From positions 2,628,378 to 2,692,377 of the forward strand of contig NC_083582.1 of the NCBI RefSeq assembly GCF_027579695.1: a stretch of DNA of 64,000 nucleotides, written 5' to 3'. This stretch comes from Neoarius graeffei (Eukaryota; Chordata; Actinopteri; Siluriformes; Ariidae). Shown one piece after another: positions 9,140-22,646 of this stretch. A model generated the notes under the pieces. It was given only the letters and a program-made list of their open reading frames with translations. It did not search any database and was not told where the DNA came from. Position 1 is the stretch's first letter, and every line of letters starts with the position of its first letter. The position numbers and the translations under genes were made by a program.

Positions 9140-11393
9140 GTTCAGAGTCATTTATACACTACAGAGTCACTCAGCACGGACCTCGTTGATTCAGTGAATC
9201 AGTAGCAGATTGATGAAGTGAGTCAGTGCTTTAGTGATGCAGAGAATGAGTACGTGTTTAATTTAAGTGAGTCGGTATCTTTATTTGAGTCAGTCTGGCC
9301 ATTCTCTGTCTCCTGAGAGTCAGCAAGTTCGGCTTTGATTCAGTAATTAACTGAATTTGTTGCTGCAGTAAGTCAGTACGTTACTGATTCAGTGATTCAT
9401 TACTTTATTGATTCAGCAAGTTAATCTGTTTATTGATTCATTGAATCAGTAAGTTATTGCGTCATTGACTCAGGACAGTATTAGTGAGTTAGTGCCTTGT
9501 TGATAGTCAGTCAGTATCTCAGTGATTCAGTGAGTGTAAAACATTTGTAGGTTTCAGTAAAAATGCATCGCTGTTGTTTTAGTAAGGTGTGTGTGTGTGT
9601 GTGTGTGTGTAGGTGGCTGACATATCTGCTGATTCTGATCGTTGATCTGTTGATCTGTCTGTTGGCGTGTCTCGGTCTGGCCAAGAAATCACGCTGCCTT
9701 CTCACAACGTAATGTTTATCACATGCACGTACGCACTGTTTCATTCACACAGATTTCCTGCATAAATACCATCATCCTGCGCGCGCACACACACACACAC
9801 CGATTCCAAAAAAGTTGGGACAAAGTACAAATTGTAAATGAAAACGGAATGCAATAATTTACAAATTTAAAAAACTGATATTGTATTCACAATAGAACAT
9901 AGACAACATATCAAATGTCGAAAGTGAGACATTTTGAAATTTCATGTCAAATATTGGCTCATTTGAAATTTCATGACAGCAACACATCTCAAAAAAGTTG
10001 GGACAGGGGCAATAAGGGGCTGGAAAAGTTAAAGGTACAAAAAAGGAACAGCTGGAGGACCAAATTGCAACTCATTAGGTCAATTGGCAATAGGTCATTA
10101 ACATGACTGGGTATAAAAAGAGCATCTTGGAGTGGCAGCGGCTCTCAGAAGTAAAGATGGGAAGAGGATCACCAATCCCCCTAATTCTGCGCCGACAAAT
10201 AGTGGAGCAATATCAGAAAGGACTTCGACAGTGTAAAATTGCAAAGAGTTTGAACATATCATCTACAGTGCATAATATCATCAAAAGATTCAGAGAATCT
10301 GGAAGAATCTCTGTGCGTAAGGGTCAAGGCCGGAAAACCATACTGGGTGCCTGTGATCTTCGGGCCCTTAGACGGCACTGCATCACATACAGGCATGCTT
10401 CTGTATTGGAAATCACAAAATGGGCTCAGGAATATTTCCAGAGAACATTATCTGTGAACACAATTCACCGTGCCATCCGCCGTTGCCAGCTAAAACTCTA
10501 TAGTTCAAAGAAGAAGCCGTATCTAAACACGATCCAGAAGCGCAGACGTCTTCTCTGGGCCAAGGCTCATTTAAAATGGACTGTGGCAAAGTGGAAAACT
10601 GTTCTGTGGTCAGACGAATCAAAATGTGAAGTTCTTTATGGAAATCAGGGACGCCGTGTCATTCGGACTAAAGAGGAGAAGGACGACCCGAGTTGTTATC
10701 AGCGCTCAGTTCAGAAGCCTGCATCTCTGATGGTATGGGGTTGCATTAGTGCGTGTGGCATGGGCAGCTTACACATCTGGAAAGACACCATCAATGCTGA
10801 AAGGTATATCCAGGTTCTAGAGCAACATATGCTCCCATCCAGACGACGTCTCTTTCAGGGAAGACCTTGCATTTTCCAACATGACAATGCCAAACCACAT
10901 ACTGCATCAATTACAGCATCATGGCTGCGTAGAAGAAGGGTCCGGGTACTGAACTGGCCAGCCTGCAGTCCAGATCTTTCACCCATAGAAAACATTTGGC
11001 GCATCATAAAATGGAAGATACGACAAAAAAGACCTAAGACAGTTGAGCAACTAGAATCCTACATTAGACAAGAATGGGTTAACATTCCTCTCCCTAAACT
11101 TGAGCAACTTGCCTCCTCAGTCCCCAGACGTTTACAGACTGTTGTAAAGAGAAAAGGGGATGTCTCACAGGGGTAAACATGGCCTTGTCCCAACTTTTTT
11201 GAGATGTGTTGTTGTCATGAAATTTAAAATCACCTAATTTTTCTCTTTAAATGATACATTTTCTCAGTTTAAACATTTGATATGTCATCTATGTTCTATT
11301 CTGAATAAAATATGGAATTTTGAAACTTCCACATCATTGCATTCCGTTTTTATTTACAGTTTGTACTTTGTCCCAACTTTTTTGGAATCAGGG

Positions 11394-11424
<31 letters not shown>

Positions 11425-11425
11425 A

Positions 11426-11501
<76 letters not shown>

Positions 11502-11860
11502 AGTTGTGTCCATGAATGAATAATGATTTTATGTGTGTGTGTTGCAGGATGATGGTGTTTAGCATGCTAATTCTGATAGTGAGCTGGGCGTCTCTGGGAG
11601 TCGATATAGCAACAGCTGTGGTGAGTGTTAACACACTTCACAAACTAACTCCTGTGTTACTCAGTACACTGTGCAGTTTGGGACATGATGCCTGTTTATT
11701 TAAATCAGAGCAGGGATGTACATTTAGCCTTGTGTGTGTGTCTCTGTCTGTCTTTCAGGGCGTCAGTGATTTCTGTGTCTCTCCAGACAAATTCATCATG
11801 AATCAGACTAAAGACACAATCAGCTCAGGTCTGTGTCTCTCTCTCTCTCTCTCGCGCGCG

Positions 11861-11903
<43 letters not shown>

Positions 11904-12445
11904 GCCCCTACCTATAAACCTACATTCACAGTCGCATGTGACGAATTCCATCTTCAGTTTGTCTCTTGTGGGCGTGGCCTGTCCAGTTTTTGGGGTTTTT
12001 TTAGTTGTGATGAGACGCAGCAGTAGCTGTACTGTAAATACTGTACATCTTCTAATAACTGAAACACACATTAAATAACGCTGTAATCAGTGTGAAAATC
12101 AGTCGTGATTTATGTGCTACGTGCTCGGCTTCGTGCTCACTTCATTCTCGGATTAGATTAGCAAAGTGAGCTAACTGTCCTCGTGACGTACACTCACCAG
12201 AGACACCAGTGATCTCTGCTACTTCCTGCCAAGCTTTATTTTTATTCTTCCTAACGTCTGTGTCCACATTTAACGAGAGTTAATTACAGAAAGCTGAAGA
12301 AAATCCAGTTTAAACATCGCAGAACTCGAGGCTCCACTTCACACATGTATATAGAAACTGAACAGACGTTCATCACTTGGTCACTCGCTCGTGTGAACCG
12401 TGTTAGTGTTGATGTGTAAAGTACGAGTGTGTGTTACTGACCTGT

Positions 12446-12499
<54 letters not shown>

Positions 12500-15400
12500 A
12501 TGTTGTTCATTATTATCTGTACTGCAGTCAGACGCTTCCCAATCCGTTCCAGCAGGTCTGTATAATTCTCTCTCACTGTATTAATCATGTATCTCATTAG
12601 CGATGTGAGTAACGCACTTAACACTCCAAACATTTAACGAGTCTCTGATTCACTTCACTAGTAATCGGATTCACCGAGTCGTCCCAGTCTAACTCTCTCT
12701 CCAGTTACTATTTTATGATTCTGAATGTCACGAGATTAACAAGCATTAAGTTAGCTTTTTTTTTTTGTATTATGACCTCGAGAGGAAGTGACATCACTGT
12801 GACTGCCTGCTGATCCTGTATCAGTTTCTCCTGCAGTCTCTGACGATCGTCCAGAGATCTCTGACCGCCATGCAGATTCAGGTTCAGGGGTTATTACAGT
12901 TCGCCGTGCCGCTCTTCCCTACTGCTGAGGTACACGCACGCACGCGCACACACACTTTGATTCACATCAATTTACAAACAACCAAAATACTGACTCACTG
13001 ACGAAATAACATGTTGAGTCACATCTCAGTGACTCGGTACAGTACTGAATGATGAGATTCGGGTCGGTACTGATTCACTGACTTGTAGGTCAGTTAGGAA
13101 TGGCTCGGTATAGTACTGAGTCACTCACTTAACAAGGTACTAAACTGCTAATTCTCGGACTCCTTCAGTCCTGACTCGCTGAACAAAGTACTGTATTATG
13201 AATCACTGGCTTGAGAAGTGCTGATTTACTCTCTTAAGAAAGTAAGACATTACTGGCTCATTGACGATATTTATTGTACTGATTTATTGAATCAATGCGG
13301 GACTGAATTACTGGCCGAGAATCAGTACTGTATTGAATCAATACGGTACTGAATTACTGGCCGAGAATCAGTACTGTACTGAATCACGGACTTATTGAAT
13401 CAATACGGTACTGAATCAATACGGTACTGAATCACTGGCCAAGAATCAGTACTGTACTGAATCACACACTTATTGAATCAGTATGGTACTGAATCACAGA
13501 CTTATTGAATCAATACGGTACTGAATCACTGACAGAATCAGTACGGTACTGAATCACAGACTTATTGAATCAATATGGTACTGAATTACGGACTTATTGA
13601 ATCAATACGGTACTGAATTACTGGCCAAGAATCAGTACTGTACTGAATCACGGACTTATTGAATCAATACGGTACTGAATCACTGGCCAAGAATCAGTAC
13701 TGTACTGAATCACTGGCCAAGAATCAGTACTGTACTGAATCACTGACTTATTGAATCAATACGGTACTGAATTACTGGCCAAGAATCAGTACTGTACTGA
13801 ATCACGGACTTATTGAATCAATACGGTACTGAATCACTGGCCAAGAATCAGTACTGTACTGAATCACTGGCCAAGAATCAGTACTGTACTGAATCACAGA
13901 CTTATTGAATCAGTATGGTACTGAATCACGGACTTATTGAATCAATACGGTACTGAATCACTGACAGAATCAGTACGGTACTGAATCACAGACTTATTGA
14001 ATCAATACGGTACTGAATCACGGACTTATTGAATCAATACGGTACTGAATCAATACGGTACTGAATCACTGGCCAAGAATCAGTACTGTACTGAATCACA
14101 CACTTATTGAATCAGTATGGTACTGAATCACAGACTTATTGAATCAATACGGTACTGAATTACTGACAATCAGTACGGTACTGAATCACTGGCCAAGAAT
14201 CAGTACTGTACTGAATCACGGACTTATTGAATCAATACGGTACTGAATCACGGACTTATTGAATCAATACGGTACTGAATCAATACGGTACTGAGTCACT
14301 GACAGAATCAGTACTGTACTGAATCACGGACTTATTGAATCAATACGGTACTGAATCACGGACTTATTGAATCAATACGGTACTGAATCAATACGGTACT
14401 GAATCACTGGCCAAGAATCAGTACTGTACTGAATCACAGACTTATTGAATCAGTATGGTACTGAATCACGGACTTATTGAATCAATACGGTACTGAATCA
14501 CTGACAATCAATACGGTACTGAATCACGGACTTATTGAATCAATACGGTACTGAATCAATACGGTACTGAATCACTGGCCAAGAATCAGTACTGTATTGA
14601 ATCACACACTTATTGAATCAGTACAGTACTGAATCACGGACTTATTGAATCAATACGGTACTGAATCAATAAGGTACTGAATCACTGACAGAATCAGTAC
14701 GGTACTGAATCGCTGGCCAAGAATCAGTACTGTACTGAATCACAGACTTATTGAATCAGTATGGTACTGAATCACGGACTTATTGAATCAATACGGTACT
14801 GAATCACTGACAGAATCAATACGGTACTGAATCACGGACTTATTGAATCAATACGGTACTGAATCAATACGGTACTGAATCACTGGCCAAGAATCAGTAC
14901 TGTATTGAATCACACACTTATTGAATCAGTACAGTACTGAATCACGGACTTATTGAATCAATACGGTACTGAATCAATAAGGTACTGAATCACTGACAGA
15001 ATCAGTACGGTACTGAATCACTGGCCAAGAATCAGTACTGTACTGAATCACGGACTTATTGAATCAATACGGTACTGAATCACGGACTTATTGACTCAAT
15101 ACGGGACTAAATCAATACGGTACTGAATCACTGGCCAAGAATCACTACTGTACTAAATCAAAGACTTATTGAATCAGTATTGTATTGAATCACTGACTTA
15201 TTGAATCAGTACGTTACTGAATCACTGACAGAATCACTACAGTACTGAATCACTGGCCGAGAATCAGTACTGTACTGAGTCACGGACTTATTGAATCAGT
15301 ACGGTACTGAATCACAGACTTATTAAATCAAAATGGTACTGAATCAATACAGTACTGAATCACTGGCCAAGAATCAGTACTGTATTGAATCACAGACTTA

Positions 15401-18400
15401 TTGAATCAATATGGTACTGAATCACTGGCCAAGAATCAGTACGGTACTGAATCACTGGCCAAGAATCAGTACTGTACTGAATCACAGACTTATTGAATCA
15501 GTACTGTACTGAATCACGGGCTTATTGAATCAGTATAGTACTGAATCATGGACTTATTCAATCAATATGGTAACGAATCAATACGGTACTGAATCACTGA
15601 CAGAATCAGTACGGTACTGAATCACTGGCCAAGAATCAGTACTGTACTGAATCACGGACTTATTGAATCAATATGGTAATGAATCAATACGGTACTGAAT
15701 CACTGACAGAATCAGTACTGTACTGAATCACAGACTTATTAATTCAATACGGTACTGAATCAATACGGTACTGAATCACTGGCCAAGAATCAGTACTGTA
15801 CTTAATCACAGACTTATTGAATCAATATGGTACTGAATCACTGACATATTGAATCAATATGGTACTGAATCACTGACTTATTGAATCAATACAGTACTGA
15901 ATCACTGACAATCACTACGGTACTGAATCATGGACTTATTAAATCAGTATGGTACTGAATCACGGACTTATTGAATCAATACGGTACTGAATCAATACGG
16001 TACTGAATCACTGACAGAATCAATACGGTACTGAATCACTGGCCAAGAATCAGTACTGTACTGAATCACAGACTTATTGAATCAGTACGGTACTGAATCA
16101 CTGGCCAAGAATCAGTACTGTACTGAATCACGGGCTTATTGAATCAGTATGGTACTGAATCATGGACTTATTCAATCAATATGGTAACAAATCAATACGG
16201 TACTGAATCACTGGCCAAGAATCAGTACTGTACTGAATCACGGACTTATTGAATCAATACGGTAATGAATCAATACGGTACTGAATCACTGACAGAATCA
16301 GTACTGTACTGAATCACAGACTTATTGAATCAGTATGGTACTGAATCACGGACTTATTGAATCAATATGGCACTGAATCAATACTGTACTGAATCACTGG
16401 CCAAGAATCAGTACTGTACTGAATCACGGACTTATTGAATCAATACGGTAATGAATCAATACGGTACTGAATCACTGACAGAATCAGTACTGTACTGAAT
16501 CACAGACTTATTGAATCAGTATGGTACTGAATCACGGACTTATTGAATCAATATGGCACTGAATCAATACTGTACTGAATCACTGGCCAAGAATCAGTAC
16601 TGTACTGAATCACAGACTTATTGAATCAATATGGTACTGAATCACGGACTTATTGAATCAGTATGGTACTGAATCACGGACTTATTGAATCAATACGGCA
16701 CTGAATCAATACGGCACTGAATCACTGGCCAAGAATCAGTACTGTACTGAATCACAGACTTATTGAATCAATATGGTACTGAATCACGGACTTATTGAAT
16801 CAGTATTGTACTGAATCACGGACTTATTGAATCAATACGGCACTGAATCAATACGGCGCTGAATCACTGGCCAAGAATCAGTACTGTACTGAATCACAGA
16901 CTTATTGAGTCAATATGGTACTGAATCACGGACTTACTGAATCAGTTGATAAGATGTTGCAGACTGACATAGTTACAAAGCCTAAATAATCATCTTTGCA
17001 AGTCGTCATCAAGGACACACAAACATCTGACTTGCAGGCATCCCTCCCAACATTCAAGGACAGAAGACTCCACTTCTCCTCGGATGGATTTCCCAAATAG
17101 CATGAAAAAATTGCTCCCAATGGCTACACTCTCCTTTTTCCAGCCCAAATCTCTCGCGACAAGCAGTGTATCCAGTTCATCAAAATTGTGTTCGTCCAGG
17201 ACTTTCAGCTGGCTACAAATCTTTTTCACCATCCAAAAGATACATGTCATCTCCAATCCTTTCACCCTCAAACCAAATGGAACATTTAGAAAGGCTTGTT
17301 TGATGTACTCTGGGTCCCTGCAAATGGATGTAGTGTTGAAAACAAGCTGGGACCCGATGTTGACACTATTCCTGTGTTGATAAGAAACAGAAAACATAGA
17401 GCACATTTAACCCTGGGGGTGAACCAATCTAATCTCCTTCCTGTTTTAAAACAGCATCAGAGTGCACAACCAAATATTGCTTCTAAAATTTCTGCAACGC
17501 TAGCTCTTCTGAACATTAGATCACTTTTAAACAAGTCATTTTTAATTAATGATCTTATTTGTAAACACAGTCTTGATTTTTTGCTTCTAACTGAAACTTG
17601 GCTGGATCAAGCAAATAGTGCTACCACCCTGATTGAAGCAGCTCCCCCAAATTATAATTTTTTGAATGTTACCCGACAAGGGAAAGGTGGAGGGATCGCA
17701 AATATATTCAAAGTCTCTTTTCAATGTAAACAATCCTCACTTGGTGATTTTATGTCCTTTGAACACTTATGTGCACTTGTTACATGCTCTCCTAACATAT
17801 TATTAACTATTTACAGGCCTCCGAGACATTCAGCCAAAGTCTTTCTTGAAGAGTTTGGTGAACTGTTATCAGTCATTTGCTTAGAGTTTGATTGTCTTAT
17901 TATATCTGGGGATTTTAACTTGCATGTAGATAATACTGATAACATTTATGCCAAAGAACTATTTGCAATTATTGATAACTTTAACCTAGTACAACATGTT
18001 CAGGGGCCGACCCACTCTCGTGGTCATACTCTTGACCTCGTCATCACAAAGGGTCTTACTGTTTCTTATACTGTTGTTGACCTGGCCTTATCTGATCATT
18101 TCTGTGTTTTCTTTGAAGTTTCTATGTCTCCTCACATTCAGAACAGCTCAACGACTATGGGTAGGAGAGTTATAAAAGACAACACGTGCTGTTTTTGAGC
18201 AAGCTCTCTCTCAGATCTCAACCAAAATGTCAGACTCTGTAGATGATTTACTGGAAACTTTTAATTTAAATATGACCCAAATTATGGATGATATTGCTCC
18301 ATTCAAAATAAAAAGAGTCAATGATAAGTAGAAAGCACCATGGAAGCAGTACCCAGCTGTTAAACTGCTAAAGAGAGAATGTAGGAAGACTGAAAGAAAA

Positions 18401-21038
18401 TGGCGCAAATCTAAACTTCACATCCATTATCAAATCCATAAAGAGATGCTTTGTAATTATAATTATGAAATTCATAAAGCAAGACAGTCTTTTTTCTCCA
18501 ACATCAACAGGAATATGAACAATGCCCGTGTGCTATTTTCAACAGTAGAGAAGCTAACTAATCCCCCACCACAATTAGCACCTGAACTTCTCTCAGTTAA
18601 TAAATGCAATGAGTTTGCATCCTTCTTCAAAGGTAAAATTGATAAAATACGGCAGAATATTTCTCATAATATATCTCAGTTGCAAAAAATTGAAAAACTG
18701 CAATCACCAATGACACAGATAGATAACTTCAACACAATGTCAGAATTTTGTTTAATTGATTATGAGACTCTTAAAAAAACTGTACAAAATCTCAGTTCCT
18801 CAACATCTGAACTGGACATTCTGCCCACCAACTTTTTTAAGTCTGTTCTTCATCTTATAATTACAGATGTGCTTCAAATTATAAATACATCCTTGGAGAC
18901 TGGCATTGTTCCTGTGTCCCTAAAAAAAAACTGTTGTAAAGCCCCTTCTTAAAAAAAATAATCTGGATCCTTCAGTGTTAAATAATTACAGGCCAATATC
19001 AAATCTACCATTCATCGGGAAAATCCTGGAAAAAATTGTCTTCAATCAATTAACTGCCTTCTTGATATCAAACAGCCGTTTTGATAATTTTCAGTCAGAA
19101 TCTCGTGCCAATCACAGCACTGAAACAGCGCTGATTAAAGTTATAAATGACATGCATCTTAATACTGATGCAGGCAAAACATCGGTCCTGGTGTTACTGG
19201 ACCTCAGTGCAGCTTTTGATACTGTAGATCACAACATACTGCTATATCGACTTGAACACTGGGTTGGATTGACTGGTAAAGTTATCAATTGGTTAAAATC
19301 ATACTTAAAAGATAGAAGCTTCTTTGTTACCCTGGGAAATTGTTCCTCAACGTCAATGTCCTTGACCTGTGGTGTCCCCCAGGGGACGATCCTTGGACCA
19401 TTACTTTTCAACCTTTATATGCTCCCACTTGGGCAAATTATCAATAAAAATTCAATTTTGTATCACTGCTATGCAGATGATACCCAAATTTATTTTGCTC
19501 TATCACCTAATGATTATGCCCCCCTTGAATGTCTCTACCAGTGCATCGATCAAATCAATAGCTGGATGTCACAAAATTTTCTTCAGCTGAACTCAGATAA
19601 AACAGAAGTAATTCTATTTGGAAAAAAAGATGAAAGACTCAGGATTACCACTATTCTTGACACAAAAGGGATTAAAACTAAAGAAATGGTTAAAAATCTT
19701 GGTGTTTTCATTGACAGCGAGCTAAACTTTGACAGTCACATGAAAGCAATCACTAAAACGGCATTTTATCACCTAAAAAACATTTCCAAACTAAGAGGAC
19801 TTATGTCAAAACATGATCTGGAAAAACTAATACATGCCTTCATCTCTAGTAGGGTTGATTGCTGCAATGGCCTTTTCACAGGCCTGCCAAAAAAGACCAT
19901 CAAACGACTTCAGCTGGTTCAAAATGCAGCGGCGAGGGTTCTCACACGAACAAAAAGAACAGAGCACATTACTCCAATTCTAAGGTCCCTTCACTGGCTT
20001 CCAGTAAGCTACAGAATTGACTTTAAAGCATTGCTGCTGGTGTACAAATCTCTAAATGGTACAGGGCCCAGTTACCTCTCTGATATGTTGCAGTGGCCGA
20101 ACCCAATCAGATCTACCAGATCGCAACAGAAAAATTTACTATTAAAACCTGTTGTTAAAACAAAGTGTGGTGAAGCAGCTTTTAGCTACTATGCAGTACA
20201 GCTATGGAACCAACTGCCAGAGGACATCAAAAATGCTCCTGCTGTTGGCAGCTTCAAATCTAGACTAAAGACCAAGCTGTTCTCAGATGCTTTCTGTTAA
20301 ATAATTAATATTGTCTTCTTTACATTCTTTATAATCTTTACTTCTCTGCATGTTTTAAATTTTCTTTAACTTTATCCTATTTTATTCTTTATTCTATTCT
20401 ACTGGGGTTTTTTTTCTTCTTTCTTTCTCATCTTATTTGAACTACTACTTCATTTTATTGTTTTGTTTTTACTGTTTAATTCTTATTGTTTTCTTTTAAT
20501 TCTTTTAATTAATTGTTTTAGAATAAAAATTTATTTTATGTAGTTTTATTTCTCTATTGTTTACTGTTTTTGTTTTTACTTCTGTAAAGCACATTGAACT
20601 GCCATTGTGTATGAAATGTGCTATATAAATAAACTTGCCTTGCCTTATTGAATCAATACGGTACTGAATCACTGACTTATTGAATCAGTACGGTACTGAA
20701 TCATTGGCTGAGAATCAGTACTTTACTGAATCACGAACTTATTGAATCAGTCTGGTACTGAATCAATACAGTACTGAATCACTGGCCAAGAATCAGTATG
20801 GTACTGAATCAGTACAGTACTGAATCACTGGCCAAGAATCAGTATGGTACTGAATCAATACGGTACTGAATCACGGACTTATTGAATCTGTACGGTACTG
20901 AATCACGGACTTATTGAATCAGTACGTTATTGAATCAGTATGGTACTGAATCACAGACTTATTGAATCAGTACGGTACTGAATCAACAAATAACTACATC
21001 ACTGGGTCTGATGCCCTTGGTGTGTTTGACTTCTTAAG

Positions 21039-21093
<55 letters not shown>

Positions 21094-22607
21094 AAGGTTC
21101 TTTGTCATTTTTATGTTTCACATGTAAACAAAATTTGTGCCTCAGGGCCAGCAGTGTATATAAATAGAAAAATTAAAATAAATATAAAAATAGAATAGAT
21201 GGAAAAAAATAGTGCAGCCGTGATTTAAGAAGTGTTCAGTTGAAGAGTAAAAACTTCAGTATGTGCAAAAATGCAAAATGGGGGGAGTGGGGGGGCAGCA
21301 TCAGAGCTTAGGCATCGTATTCATTAGCCTCACAGCTTCTGGGAAGAAGCTGCGCTGGAGCCTTGGTGTTTTGGCCCTGATGCTGCAGAGTCTTTTTCCT
21401 GAGGGGAGGAGGCTGAATCGTCTGTGTGCTGGGTGGGTGGAGTCACCCATGATGCGGGCCGCTCTGCTCCTGCACCGGCTGTTGTAGATGTCTTCCATGG
21501 ACGGCAGGCTGCAGCGGGTGATGATCTGTGCTGTGTGCATACCAGGAGGTGATGGAGGAGGTCCGTGTGCTCTCCACCACACACCTGTAGAAGGCTCCCA
21601 GGACCGCAGGGCTCAGTCCGGCCCGCCTTAGGCTCCTCAAAAAGTAGAGGCGTTGGTGGGCCTTCTTGACCACGCTGGCTGTGTTCGTGGTCCATTTCAA
21701 GTTGCTAGAGATGTAGACCTCCAGGTACTTGATACTGTGGGCCATCTCTACAGCTTCTCCTCCAATGTAGAGGGGGAGGGGGCGTGGTCACCTCTCCTGA
21801 AGTCCACAACCCCCCCCCGATGCAGAGAGTGTTGTCCCTGCACCAGTCCACCAAGTCCTCCATCTCCTGGCTGACTCATCGCCATGGGATATCTGTCCCA
21901 CCACCGCCGTGTCGTCCGCGAAATTCACAATACGACTGCCCGGGTGTTTAGCGGAGCAGTCGTGTGTGAGCAGAGTGTAGAGCAGGCTAAGGACACAGCC
22001 CTGGGGGGAGCCGGCGTTGAGGATGATGGTAGAAGAAGAGATGCCGTGGATCTTCACTGTCTCTGTGTGTTTCTGTTTCAGATTGATCTCCTGGGTCTTA
22101 AGGTCGTGTTGAACCATTCTGAGGCACAGCTCCATCAGATGACTGCTCTACTCGACTGCAGAGGAATCAATAAGGTACTGATTCACTCAGGCACTGACTC
22201 TCAGAACTGGCTCGTACTGAATCGGTCTGGGCTGTGATGATGAATCAATAAGATTAATAGGATACTAACTCAAGTCGGTGCGTGTGTGTGTGTAGGACTA
22301 TCTGGACGCTCTGATGGGTGTGTGTTATGATGGTGTTGAGGGGTTGCTGTATCTCAGTCTTTTCTCTCTGCTGTCCGTCACTGCATTCTGCACCATGATG
22401 TGTGTGATTCCTCGAGCCTGGAGACAAATCAACAACCGGTACACACGCACACTAAATGCAGTTGATAAAGGTCAAAAGCAGTTTTATCCTCCGTTTTAGA
22501 ACAGAACTGTGATGTAATGACACGGTGAGAATAAACAGCTAATTCATGACTCTGTCAAATCCCAGCGAGATGAGGATTCAGCTAATAGTACAAGTATCAT
22601 ATCACTG

Positions 22608-22646
<39 letters not shown>

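Larger units (their letters stand above)
16943..20645 (+). mobile_element. L2/CR1-type LINE inserted in the minisatellite
   Basis: Interrupts the tandem array. Contains an apurinic-type endonuclease and reverse transcriptase (17296-20300), a T-rich 3' region and the end AAATAAACTTGCCTTGCCTT. A short copy of the same 3' end lies at 56886-57042. The first ~350 bp do not look like LINE coding sequence and carry a long antisense ORF (16990-17406). Confidence 0.85.

Noticed and set aside
13000-16940. CRISPR-like regularly spaced repeats
   Set aside because: Eukaryotic context; units are contiguous minisatellite variants without unique spacers.
20995-22300. Host coding gene on the minus strand
   Set aside because: The frames encode reverse transcriptase motifs of a decayed LINE; the 22082-22174 part is a shadow of a ttyh2 exon.
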